From NCBI GenBank assembly GCA_015064785.1, contig SVRM01000028.1:1-41707 (forward strand): 41,707 nucleotides of DNA. Direction: 5' to 3'. The position numbers and the translations under genes were made by a program. The notes below the pieces were generated by a model. It worked only from the letters and a program-made list of their open reading frames with translations, ran no database searches and was not told the origin of the DNA. Below, one piece after another: positions 1 through 7,547 of this stretch. The DNA is from Oscillospiraceae bacterium. Its GTDB lineage: Bacteria; Bacillota; Clostridia; Oscillospirales; CAG-272. How positions within the stretch are numbered: the first letter of the stretch is position 1; each line of letters begins with the position of its first letter.

Positions 1-109
1 GGATAATGAAACCTTGCAAAATATTGTTTTATCTATTAACCTAAGACCTAAAAAATGCTTGGGATGGAAATCTCCTTTTGAAGCATTTTTTGGTGTTGCA
101 CTTGCTTGA
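1..109 (+). mobile_element. IS30-family transposase, C-terminal end (cut by window edge)
   Basis: An open frame enters from the left edge (codons from base 2) and stops at TGA 107-109, giving the last 35 residues of a protein. It contains NLRPKKCLGWKSPFEAFF, which matches the conserved C-terminus of IS30-type transposases (pattern LRPRKCLxxxTPxEVF). The coding end TTGCACTTGCTTGACAAT also resembles the typical junction of an IS30 gene with its right inverted repeat. The rest of the element lies outside the window, so intactness cannot be judged. A palindromic repeat half begins a few bases downstream. Confidence 0.75.
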
Positions 110-116
110 CAATCTG

Positions 117-150
117 CCGTGGCACGCTTTCAGCGTGACGGAGGGAGTTA
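117..150. repeat. Half copy of a palindromic intergenic repeat
   Basis: GGCACGC-TTTCA-GCGTGACGGAGGGAGTT follows the transposase stop. The 15-mer GTGACGGAGGGAGTT (135-149) recurs exactly at 17927-17941 and, inverted, at 17959-17973. Fuller copies elsewhere in the window carry a CTCCCTCGGTGAGGGAG-type hairpin on the other side of the CACGC...GCGTG stem; that half is missing here, where the IS30 end begins. Confidence 0.6.
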
Positions 151-169
151 TCTTTTCACTTTGATTTGA

Positions 170-195
170 AATGCAACAGCCCCGTTTTTTGCATT
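170..195 (-). terminator. Candidate hairpin at the 3' end of the ABC transporter gene
   Basis: Perfect arms AATGCAA (170-176) and TTGCATT (189-195) flank a 12-base loop and overlap the stop codon of the minus-strand ABC gene. In minus-strand RNA the hairpin is followed by only a short U-containing run, so terminator function is uncertain. Confidence 0.3.
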
Positions 196-2308
196 ATTCG
201 GTTGGTTTTGGCGGTTTTCCTCCGGCAGGATGTTCCTGCATCGGATGCGTATGCGGCGGACGACCGTGCGGCGGCTCTCCGTGGAACTGTCCGCCGTGCG
301 GATGCGGCTGGGATGCGAAAGGATCCGCCTCATACGCGCGAACCTCCTCCATATCCTCCTCTGCAATCAGCCCCTCCTCGGCGGTAGAGATGTACCGCTT
401 TGCCTGGGCGGAGAACAGCTCGTAATACTTGCCGCGCGCACGCATCAGCGTCGCATGATCGCCCATTTCGGCAACCGTACCGCCGTCGAGGACGATGATC
501 TTGTTGGCGACGGTGGCGGAGGACAGACGGTGGGAGACGAACAGCGTGGTTTTGTCACGGCGGAGTCGGTCAAACTGGCGGAAGACCTCCTGCTCTGCAA
601 TGGCATCGAGCGACGCCGTCGGTTCGTCGAGAATCAGAAAATCGGAGTCGGAATAGAATGCGCGTGCAATGGACAGCTTCTGCCACTGACCGATGGACAG
701 CTCCTTGCCGCTCTCCGAGAAAATGCGCTGAAGCGGGGTTGCATATCCCTGCGGCAGATCGGAGATGTACGTATCGGCATCGGCACAGACAGCCGCTTCC
801 CGGACCTCGTCCATATCCAGCGGTCTTTCGATGTCACCGAAGGCAATGTTGTCGGTGACGGTGAAGGCGTATTTACCGAAGTCCTGGAAGATGATGCCGA
901 ACATCTTATAAAGCTGCTCCACATCATAGGCACGGATATCGTTTCCGTCCAGATAGATGGTACCCTCGGTCGGGTCGTAAAGGCGTGTCAACAGCTTGAT
1001 CAGCGTCGTTTTTCCGGCACCGTTGAGGCCTACCAGCACGCAGGTGTCGCCCGGATTGAAGGTAAGATTGATATCCCGCAGAACATCCCGTTCTGCACCC
1101 GGATACCGGAAGGAGACATGATCGAACACGATGGTATGTCCGGTGTGACGCTTGACATCCAGCGGCTTGGACACAGGGACGGAGTCTTTGGCAGCCGTCT
1201 GTTCCGGAATGCGCGGAATGATGGTGCGCTTTTCGTTCATGAACAGGATCAGGTTGTCGATGAACAGCGTACCCTCGTAAATGGTCGCAGAGGTGCCGAT
1301 CAGCGAGGAGACACCGCTGGCAATCGAATTGAGTGCGCCGGTATAGAACGAGAAATCACCGATCTGACCTGCGCCGAAAATGACATTACGGGCAATGGCG
1401 ATGAACAGCGTGCAGTTGATCAGCGTCGACAGCAGCGTAAAGAAGACATGCCAGAAGCCTTCCGCGTAGATCAGCTTCTTCAGTCCGCCGAAGTAACGGA
1501 CAAATACCGATTTGTAGCCGTCGATGAACCGATCGGACAATCCAAACAGACGGATCTCCTTGACCATATCACGATTGACCATGAGTCCCGAGTAGTAGTT
1601 CATTTCGCGGCGGTCGATGGAACGGCGGCGCATATAGTTGAAGTTTTTGCGGCGGTAAATGAAGTTGACAACCGCGGACGGAATCGAGACGAGTACAATG
1701 AACAGCGGTGCCAGGGGCAGGATGCGCGCCATGGCGACGATGTAAATGACAACGGAGATGATCGTGGAAATGATGGAAAACAGACTTTGCAGAATCTGAA
1801 TCGGTCGGTTTCCGGCTTCACGGTTGGCGTTTTCCAGCCGCTCGTAGAATTCCGGATTGTCAAAGGAAGCGAGATCGACTTCTTTGGCTTTTTCTATGAT
1901 TGCAACCTTGATTTTGTTGGTCACAAGCTCACCGGAAATACGGTTCAGAATGCTGTGGATGTTTTTGACGATGCTGTTGACGATCAGATAGCCGAACTGC
2001 AAAAACAGATACAGATAAAAGCCGTCCAGCGACTGGTTCAGAATCGCGTCGGCAAGGGCATTGAGCAGGGATGCGTGAATCAGGCTGTGTACGACCGGAG
2101 CAACGCCGTCATACAGTGTCATGAACATCATGACGAACAGAATCCACTTTTTGGTGTTCCAGACAATGCCGAACACATAACCCATACGGTGTGCCGTACC
2201 GCCGACCACTTTTTTCAGATAGCCGGGAACTTCACGTATGTTTTTCGGAAGCGGCTCTTTCCATTTGTCATTGCCGCCGGGAGGCGGACCGGGAGGGGGA
2301 CCCATCAT
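194..2308 (-). CDS. ABC exporter half-transporter (fused permease and ATPase)
   Basis: 704 residues with the classical ABCB/MsbA-like order. The transmembrane domain covers about residues 50-370, with long hydrophobic segments such as WILFVMMFMTLYDGVAPVV and FWHVFFTLLSTLINCTLFIA. The nucleotide-binding domain covers about 395-640: Walker A GLNGAGKTT near 428, signature LSIGQWQKLSIARA near 540, Walker B FLILDEPTAS near 558, and switch histidine in VSHRLSS. It should dimerise to pump a substrate out of the cell; the substrate cannot be read from the sequence. The termini are odd: a Gly/Pro-rich N-terminus (MMGPPPGPPPGG) and a His/Pro/Gly-rich C-terminal tail of about 35 residues. The signature is LSIGQ rather than LSGGQ. 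The start follows GAGGTG with 7-base spacing; an ATG-ATG doublet leaves one codon of ambiguity. Confidence 0.93.
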   Translation of the reverse strand: MMGPPPGPPPGGNDKWKEPLPKNIREVPGYLKKVVGGTAHRMGYVFGIVWNTKKWILFVMMFMTLYDGVAPVVHSLIHASLLNALADAILNQSLDGFYLYLFLQFGYLIVNSIVKNIHSILNRISGELVTNKIKVAIIEKAKEVDLASFDNPEFYERLENANREAGNRPIQILQSLFSIISTIISVVIYIVAMARILPLAPLFIVLVSIPSAVVNFIYRRKNFNYMRRRSIDRREMNYYSGLMVNRDMVKEIRLFGLSDRFIDGYKSVFVRYFGGLKKLIYAEGFWHVFFTLLSTLINCTLFIAIARNVIFGAGQIGDFSFYTGALNSIASGVSSLIGTSATIYEGTLFIDNLILFMNEKRTIIPRIPEQTAAKDSVPVSKPLDVKRHTGHTIVFDHVSFRYPGAERDVLRDINLTFNPGDTCVLVGLNGAGKTTLIKLLTRLYDPTEGTIYLDGNDIRAYDVEQLYKMFGIIFQDFGKYAFTVTDNIAFGDIERPLDMDEVREAAVCADADTYISDLPQGYATPLQRIFSESGKELSIGQWQKLSIARAFYSDSDFLILDEPTASLDAIAEQEVFRQFDRLRRDKTTLFVSHRLSSATVANKIIVLDGGTVAEMGDHATLMRARGKYYELFSAQAKRYISTAEEGLIAEEDMEEVRAYEADPFASQPHPHGGQFHGEPPHGRPPHTHPMQEHPAGGKPPKPTE

Positions 2309-2353
2309 AATTGTTCACCTCGTTTTGATAGATTGTTTGATCTTGTGCTCTCT

Positions 2354-2381
2354 GTAGGGACAGGCGTCCTCGACTGTCCCT
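2354..2381. repeat. Palindromic repeat, family B, copy 1
   Basis: GTAGGGACAGGCGTCC followed by TCGACTGTCCCT forms an imperfect hairpin (GGGACAG/CTGTCCC). The inverse sequence recurs at 20371-20395 with one mismatch in 24 bases. It lies in the 128-bp gap between the ABC gene and the UPF0340 gene. Confidence 0.7.
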
Positions 2382-2436
2382 TGAATCTGCAGGACGGTAT
2401 GGACAGTCGGGGAAATCTCTGCGTATATGGGGAATG

Positions 2437-3009
2437 TCAAATCTTGTAATCTTCGGTTTTGCTGTCATCCCACACATAATGTGCGCGCTCGCCGCCGATG
2501 GACTTGGGACGGGTGCGGGCGCAGAGGATGTTGGCGTTTCCGATCTTGTCAAGCGACAGACGGACGGGGACAGCGACGCGGCGCAGGTGCATACCGATCA
2601 GTGTACCGCCGATGTCAAGACCAGCATGGGCGCGGATCTCCTCGACTGCTACGGGATCCTTCATGTTCGCCCAGGTGACAGTCGCAAACGAGCCGCCGGC
2701 TTTCGGCTGGGGAACGACGGAAACGATCTCATAGCCGTACTTTTCTGCGGCCTCGCGTTCCATGATGATCGCGCGGTTCAGATGCTCACAGCACTGCGCG
2801 CAGAGATAGACACCGGCTTCTGCAAGCACGGGTGCGATGCCGGCATACGCTGCCTTTGCACACTGGACGCTCGAATCGTGACCGATCGTGCCGCCTGCGA
2901 TTTCGCTGGACGAGCAGCCGACGACGAGCAGGGAACCGGGCTTTAAGTCAGCGGCGGCAAGAAGTTCACGGATGGCGGTGTTTGCCTGTTCTGTGATGGT
3001 GTTATACAT
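2437..3009 (-). CDS. UPF0340 / TIGR01440 family protein (YwlG-like)
   Basis: 190 residues, full length for the family. Recognisable segments are LLVVGCSSSEIAGGTIG near the N-terminus, HLNRAIIMEREAAEKYG in the middle, and the tail with GGERAHYVWDD. The family is widespread in Firmicutes and its biochemical function is unknown to me; the Bacillus member ywlG lies in a neighbourhood that also holds sua5 (ywlC). The start is well supported: AGGAGG lies 8 bases before the ATG, and a sigma-A promoter lies at 3103-3131. The ABC gene is downstream on the same strand, 128 bp away and separated by a palindromic repeat, so co-transcription is possible but not certain. Confidence 0.9.
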   Translation of the reverse strand: MYNTITEQANTAIRELLAAADLKPGSLLVVGCSSSEIAGGTIGHDSSVQCAKAAYAGIAPVLAEAGVYLCAQCCEHLNRAIIMEREAAEKYGYEIVSVVPQPKAGGSFATVTWANMKDPVAVEEIRAHAGLDIGGTLIGMHLRRVAVPVRLSLDKIGNANILCARTRPKSIGGERAHYVWDDSKTEDYKI

Positions 3010-3102
3010 ATCGGAATCCTCCTATGGTAATTATCGGAATGAATGATTGTGCGGCGTGAATCGTTTTGAAAATAACACATATTTCACACCCTTATTTCTT
3101 AT

Positions 3103-3131
3103 ATTATAGCACACATTGGGGGAGAATGCAA
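3103..3131 (-). promoter_or_regulatory. Sigma-A promoter for the UPF0340 gene
   Basis: On the minus strand, -35 TTGCAT (3126-3131), a 17-base spacer and a perfect -10 TATAAT (3103-3108). Transcription would start near 3096, about 87 bases before the start codon. Confidence 0.7.
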
Positions 3132-3157
3132 GTTTTTGCGGGGAGATTTCGTGAAAA

Positions 3158-3220
3158 AGCCTCCCTCAATGGTGATGAGAGAGGCATGACGTATGTAGGG
3201 GCGATTCACGAATCGCCCGC
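3158..3220. repeat. Two adjacent palindromic repeats (families D-like and A)
   Basis: A hairpin GCCTCCCTCA...TGAGAGAGGC (about 3159-3185) resembles the CTCCCTC/GAGGGAG family. It is followed by GTAGGGGC-GATTCACGAATC-GCCCGC at 3195-3220, whose core GGGCGATTC-AC-GAATCGCCC is a near-perfect palindrome. The same 26 bases occur exactly, inverted, at 41213-41238. Both lie in the gap between the UPF0340 gene and the surface-protein gene. Confidence 0.75.
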
Positions 3221-3240
3221 ACATCACATATATCAATATT

Positions 3241-4119
3241 CTATGATTTCTTGTCCTTTTTCTTCCGGTACAAAAGGATTGCCGCAGAAGACATTGCAAA
3301 GATCACAAGCGATGGCAATAATCCGCTGTCGGATGTCGGCGGTGCAAAATAATTTTCCGGCAGTTTGAGATTTTCATATCCGCGGGAGCATACAAGCGCA
3401 TCCTCGGTATGAACACGCAGAAATTCCGGGATGGCTTCGTATGCATCGCCGGTCATGTCGGTTTCATACAGCGGTGTGAAATCGATGAGGTACGCTGCGT
3501 CATACCCGGGTTCTTTCTTAATCACATCATATTGCATCAAACACCAATGCAGACGTGCAGTCAGGTCATCCTGTGTGATACCTGTGATCCGAATATAATC
3601 GGCAATGCTCCAGTTTGCAATGCTGACACGTCCGTCCTCGCAGAACGCATCGACAAAGGCACGGGATGCAGCATCATCGGCAGCGCGGGCATTCTCCTCA
3701 AGACGCCACTTGAAACGTCCGAAGACAGAAAAAAGATCGTTTTCCTGTTCTCTCTCTCTCTCGGATGGACTGCTGTAATATTGTTCAACGGCGGTAATGT
3801 CATCACTGTACAAAAGTGCCGGCGCGTGGTCGGTATCATAATAGGAAAAACCGTAATACCAATCCGCGAATACCTCATACGGAATGTCAAAATCGTGGAT
3901 GAAGTTATAAATGTTTTTTTCATAACATCTGTTTTCATCAGGTGTTTGATACGGTCCGTACCATGCCGCAAAGGCATCCTCACCAACATATTTGATGAGC
4001 GTATCCGGAAACGAATGATAATCAAAGGCATGAATGGGACATTGCTCCCACGCCGCGGCGGGTAAGAGCATGACAGATAACAGGGCAGCGGTGAGAATCA
4101 GGAATCGAACGATTTTCAT
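3241..4119 (-). CDS. Secreted protein with C-terminal membrane or wall anchor, unknown function
   Basis: Starting at ATG 4119 (AAAGGAG with 8-base spacing) gives 292 residues; the longer open frame upstream has no ribosome binding site. A signal peptide is clear: MKIVRFLILTAALLSVMLLP, with AAA-W cleavage near residue 24. The C-terminus has APPTSDSGLLPS, a hydrophobic helix and a basic KKKDKKS tail. This is the layout of a sortase-type or simple membrane anchor, but without a canonical LPxTG. The body is acidic and rich in Tyr and Trp, and I recognise no domain. It lies downstream of the LysRS gene but beyond a strong terminator, so it probably has its own promoter, which I could not place. 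Confidence 0.75.
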   Translation of the reverse strand: MKIVRFLILTAALLSVMLLPAAAWEQCPIHAFDYHSFPDTLIKYVGEDAFAAWYGPYQTPDENRCYEKNIYNFIHDFDIPYEVFADWYYGFSYYDTDHAPALLYSDDITAVEQYYSSPSEREREQENDLFSVFGRFKWRLEENARAADDAASRAFVDAFCEDGRVSIANWSIADYIRITGITQDDLTARLHWCLMQYDVIKKEPGYDAAYLIDFTPLYETDMTGDAYEAIPEFLRVHTEDALVCSRGYENLKLPENYFAPPTSDSGLLPSLVIFAMSSAAILLYRKKKDKKS

Positions 4120-4195
4120 TTTGGATACTCCTTTCGGTGATAGGTTTTTGCCTTCACTTATATAGACGACAAAAATACAAAAAAGTTCCCTGATT

Positions 4196-4243
4196 TTGAA
4201 AAAATCCCGAAAGAAATTTGCAAAAACGCATTTCTTTCGGGAT
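4196..4243 (-). terminator. Strong intrinsic terminator after the lysyl-tRNA synthetase gene
   Basis: A 14-bp perfect stem: ATCCCGAAAGAAAT (4204-4217) with ATTTCTTTCGGGAT (4230-4243), loop of 12. In minus-strand RNA it is followed by UUUUUUC. It starts 10 bases after the synthetase stop codon. Confidence 0.9.
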
Positions 4244-4252
4244 TGGATGTTT

Positions 4253-6286
4253 TTACTTAATGACCGTACCGGTCGGGACGCTGTCGTCAACGAAGATCAG
4301 CTGGCAGCCGCAGGAGTGGTTCGTTGCGGCGAGGAGCATACCTTCGCTGGTAACACCGGTCAGACGGGTCGGCTTGAGGTTGGCAATGACAATGATCTTG
4401 CGGCCGACGAGCTCGTCGATGCCCCATTCCTTCTTGATGGAGGAGACAATCGTGCGCGGTTCGTCCGTACCGTCATCGAGCGTCAGCTTCAGACAACTGT
4501 GAGACTTGCGGATTTCCTGTGCCTTGACAATCTTGCAGACACGCAGGTCAACACGTGCGAAATCATCGAGATCGATTTCGTCCTTGACGGGCGGGATTTC
4601 GTCGGGCTGATCGTCCGCACCGCGGTTGTTGACAGCGGCGACTTCCTCCACGACCTCGGGACCCTTTGCTTCTTCTTCCGTCATCGGGTAGGAGAAGTCG
4701 AGAAGCCCTACATACTTTTCGGGATTGATCGCAAACAGGAACAGGTACAGACGCGGACCCTTTTCCTTGTCGATGAGCAGCTTGTAGACATTCTTGAAGA
4801 ACGTACCCTGAATGGTCTTCAGTTCCTTGTCGGTTGCACTCTTGCCGGCATCGGCGAGAATTGCCTTCGGGATGGCGTACAGCTCGGCATTCAGACCGTC
4901 CAGATCGTAGCCGCCCTTGGCAATCAGCGCGTGCAGACGGGTGATCTGTTCCTTTTCCTCGTCGGACAGGGTGTTGTAGACCTCCCAGTTACGGGTGGTG
5001 CGCAGACGGTTGACACTTTCGGGTGCACACTGCTCCAGCCAGAACTTTGCACGGTCAACACGGTCTTCAAAGTCTTCCTTGGTATAGGGCGTACCGATCT
5101 TTGCAAAGACGGTTTCGAGCATATCGGGGTTGAAGTCAACGACGGAACCGAGCTGAACGAGAAGACCCATCGGAACGGTGACGGGTGCGCGTCCCTCAAC
5201 CTCGCAGTTGTAAAGGACAGACTGACCGTATTCGTCGAGCTTGCCTTCGCGCTGCTCGGTCAGCATCTTGTCAAATTCAAAATACTGACGCAGAATACCG
5301 TCATCGAAGCAGAAGTCAAACGCCTTGAGCGGTTCGGTCTTGGAGTAGAGCCACAGAATGACCTCCGGCTGGTAGAGCTTGAGGAGCAGCTCGGGCGTCA
5401 TGTTCAGACCCGAGGAGCCGGACATCTTGCCGACCTGACCCTTGATGCCGATGAACTCATAGCCCTGGAACAGCGGTGCTTCGTAGCCGAAGATTTCACG
5501 GGAAACGTCCTTTGCGTTGTCGTAGGAGCCGTGCAGGGAAGCGTGATCCTTTCCGCCGGGCTCGAAGTCAACGCCTTCGTACATCCAGCGCATCGGCCAG
5601 TCGACCTTCCATGCGAGCTTGCAGTTGAAGTCGGTCGTAAAGTTGAAGTGACCCTCATGACCGCAGGCGCAGGTGTAGTCCGCCTCCGTGCAGTCCTCGG
5701 AGAGGTTGTGAATCTTGGTGGTATCGCGTCCGCAGACAGGGCAGTAGATGGAGACGGGGTAGTATGCCTCGCGCTCGCCGGGCTGTGCTTCCTGCGTTCT
5801 GTGGCGGTCGAGAATGTCAAAGATGCGTCCGCGCTCGCGCAGTGCATGGATGACGTGCTCTGCGTACTTGCCGGAGCGGTACATTTCGGTCTGGTGGCGG
5901 TAGTCCATCTCAATGCCGAAGCGCTTGATGGATTCACAGAATTCCGCTTCAAAGTGTTCTGCGTAGGTTGCATTTTCGGTGTCCTCGACGAACGGATTGG
6001 GAACGTCGGTGTACGGCTTGCCGATGTGCTGCTCAAAGTCGTCACGGACAGCGGCGACGTTTGCCGGAACCTTGCGCATACGGTCGAATTCGTCCCAGGA
6101 GAAGAGCAGACGCGCTTTTTTGCCCATCTTGCGCAGCGCCTTTACGACGAAATACGAGGTGGCGATATCACGGAAGTTACCGATGTGAATGCTGCCGGAC
6201 GGGCTGATGCCTGCCGCGCAGACATATTCTTCTTTGTTGGGGTTGCGTTCAATCACTTTGAGCGCAATTTCTTCTGACCAATGCAT
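4253..6286 (-). CDS. lysK: Class I lysyl-tRNA synthetase fused to a C-terminal tRNA-binding domain
   Basis: 677 residues. The N-terminal 500 or so match archaeal-type class I LysRS, not the usual bacterial class II LysS: HIGH-type motif HIGNFRD (34-40), WDEFDRMRKVP, CxxC zinc-ligand pairs (YCPVCGRD and CACGHEG), KVDWPMRWMYEGVDFEPGGK, and the KMSKS equivalent GKMSGSSG near 288. It should charge tRNA-Lys with lysine using ATP. From about residue 570 an OB-fold follows (FARVDLRVCKIVKAQEI, VIANLKPTRLTGVTSEGM), typical of the Trbp111/MetG C-terminal tRNA-binding domain. A linker rich in E, V and D joins them. The start follows GAGAAAGGAAACCACT; a consensus promoter lies at 6341-6369. Confidence 0.93.
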   Translation of the reverse strand: MHWSEEIALKVIERNPNKEEYVCAAGISPSGSIHIGNFRDIATSYFVVKALRKMGKKARLLFSWDEFDRMRKVPANVAAVRDDFEQHIGKPYTDVPNPFVEDTENATYAEHFEAEFCESIKRFGIEMDYRHQTEMYRSGKYAEHVIHALRERGRIFDILDRHRTQEAQPGEREAYYPVSIYCPVCGRDTTKIHNLSEDCTEADYTCACGHEGHFNFTTDFNCKLAWKVDWPMRWMYEGVDFEPGGKDHASLHGSYDNAKDVSREIFGYEAPLFQGYEFIGIKGQVGKMSGSSGLNMTPELLLKLYQPEVILWLYSKTEPLKAFDFCFDDGILRQYFEFDKMLTEQREGKLDEYGQSVLYNCEVEGRAPVTVPMGLLVQLGSVVDFNPDMLETVFAKIGTPYTKEDFEDRVDRAKFWLEQCAPESVNRLRTTRNWEVYNTLSDEEKEQITRLHALIAKGGYDLDGLNAELYAIPKAILADAGKSATDKELKTIQGTFFKNVYKLLIDKEKGPRLYLFLFAINPEKYVGLLDFSYPMTEEEAKGPEVVEEVAAVNNRGADDQPDEIPPVKDEIDLDDFARVDLRVCKIVKAQEIRKSHSCLKLTLDDGTDEPRTIVSSIKKEWGIDELVGRKIIVIANLKPTRLTGVTSEGMLLAATNHSCGCQLIFVDDSVPTGTVIK

Positions 6287-6340
6287 AGTGGTTTCCTTTC
6301 TCTATTTTCAAGTATAATATTTATCATATATAGATATTAT

Positions 6341-6369
6341 ATTATACCATGAAAATCGGTGGTTGTCAA
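6341..6369 (-). promoter_or_regulatory. Consensus sigma-A promoter for the lysyl-tRNA synthetase gene
   Basis: Minus strand: perfect -35 TTGACA (6364-6369), 17-base spacer and perfect -10 TATAAT (6341-6346) with an upstream TGG that also gives an extended -10. The leader is about 50 bases and AT-rich. I see no T-box sequence in it. Confidence 0.9.
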
Positions 6370-6391
6370 TGAATTTGGGGAGATTTGACTG

Positions 6392-6421
6392 CAAAAAACA
6401 AGAGCAGGTATTCCTGCTCTT
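6392..6421 (-). terminator. Terminator of the restriction-modification unit
   Basis: AAGAGCAGG (6400-6408) pairs with CCTGCTCTT (6413-6421) over a 4-base loop. In minus-strand RNA it is followed by GUUUUUUG. It lies 4 bases past the endonuclease stop codon and just upstream of the synthetase promoter. Confidence 0.88.
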
Positions 6422-6425
6422 ATTT

Positions 6426-7547
6426 TTATAGTTCTTGGCTAATAATATCGTTCCATGCAACTTTATGCGGATATTTAATAGTTTCATCGTTTTTGAGCAA
6501 CTCTACATATTTATCAATGAATTCGGCTGGATCAGTGACTAACCGCAAATAATACTTTAAAGATGAGTAAACCCCGTTTACAATAACTTGGCAACCGTGA
6601 ATATGAGCGATTCTTTGGATTTCGGTTTCGATAGCATCCCAGTCAGCGGTTTCCATATTTGCTGTAGTGAGCAAATAATAGCGATCTGTATTATATATTT
6701 TGAATTTTTCATAAGCATCTCTAATAAGTTGAGGTGTAATCAGAATTTCATGTTTTATTTCCGCACCTTCGAATGCTGTTCCGTTTTCGTTATTTACATC
6801 AATATCTCCGATTCGACCTGATTGTGAATCTGCCGAATTATGTGATTCGAGTGGGCAAAGTATTTTTTCATTGTATCGAGCAACTTGTCCCATCATACAT
6901 TGATATGCGGCGTATATTGCCAATGTGGGAAGACGAGATGCACCTGAACATGAGTATTTATATGTAAAGTGTTTTTCCAATAATTGGATAATTTTGGATA
7001 TAGACAGACTATGTGGTTTGGCTAATTCGATATTCAAATCATCTCGTTGTTTAATAAGCAATCTAAAAAAATAAAACAAAACATCATCAGCACTTAAACC
7101 GTGTACTTGTACCTGATCGATTATGTTTAAAAAAGCACTTTTTACGTTGCTAGGAGTGATTTTTCCCGGATAATTAAGATCATAAGGATGAGCTTGTTCC
7201 AAAGAACGAGTTAACCAACCAGATTCAGCCATAGCAGGAAATCCCATTCTTTTCATAAACGGAGTGATATAGTTTTGATCAATCCCTCTGCCAGCAAATC
7301 CATTTGGAATTTGCGCTTGATGATATCTAATATCTTGAGAAGGTTCAACTTGTTTATGAACTAACAGAGTGATTAGTACGGCAATTAATCCTTTATTGGT
7401 TTCTGAACGAGAAACCAATAGTTCTATATATGATTTGATTGCTTGGGGTAACGTAGAGGTCATGTCATTGTTGGCTGTTGCATTGATTGCTCTATTATAT
7501 ATATCCATTAATATATCATTGTGATTCAAAATTTTGTTCACTCCCAA
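6426..7547 (-). CDS. Probable type II restriction endonuclease (partner of the C5 methyltransferase)
   Basis: 373 residues from a TTG at 7547. A TTG at 7529 has better-placed GGGAG upstream and may be the true start, giving 367 residues; the next in-frame ATG (7508) lacks a ribosome site. The call rests mainly on context: the frame overlaps the end of a DNA cytosine methyltransferase gene by 32 bases (13 with the shorter start), and the gene is AT-rich like its partner. A PD-(D/E)xK-like nuclease core is visible: GDID (247-250), then EGAEIKHE with E263 and K265, separated by a typical short loop. I do not recognise the specificity or subfamily. It would cut DNA at the site protected by the methylase. 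Confidence 0.7.
   Translation of the reverse strand: MGVNKILNHNDILMDIYNRAINATANNDMTSTLPQAIKSYIELLVSRSETNKGLIAVLITLLVHKQVEPSQDIRYHQAQIPNGFAGRGIDQNYITPFMKRMGFPAMAESGWLTRSLEQAHPYDLNYPGKITPSNVKSAFLNIIDQVQVHGLSADDVLFYFFRLLIKQRDDLNIELAKPHSLSISKIIQLLEKHFTYKYSCSGASRLPTLAIYAAYQCMMGQVARYNEKILCPLESHNSADSQSGRIGDIDVNNENGTAFEGAEIKHEILITPQLIRDAYEKFKIYNTDRYYLLTTANMETADWDAIETEIQRIAHIHGCQVIVNGVYSSLKYYLRLVTDPAEFIDKYVELLKNDETIKYPHKVAWNDIISQEL

Noticed and set aside
230..2449. Very long open frame (over 700 codons) on the plus strand opposite the ABC transporter
   Set aside because: It mirrors the real minus-strand gene. The translated sequence is low in complexity and rich in D, R and V, as expected from the complement of a GC-biased gene; there is no ribosome site or known domain.
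4196..6277. Long open frame (693 codons) on the plus strand opposite the LysRS gene
   Set aside because: An antisense shadow of a gene with strong codon bias. The LysRS motifs are unmistakable in the minus frame.
6287..6340. T-box or other riboswitch in the LysRS leader
   Set aside because: The leader is only about 50 bases and AT-rich, without the AGGGUGGNACCGCG T-box sequence or an L-box-like fold that I can see.
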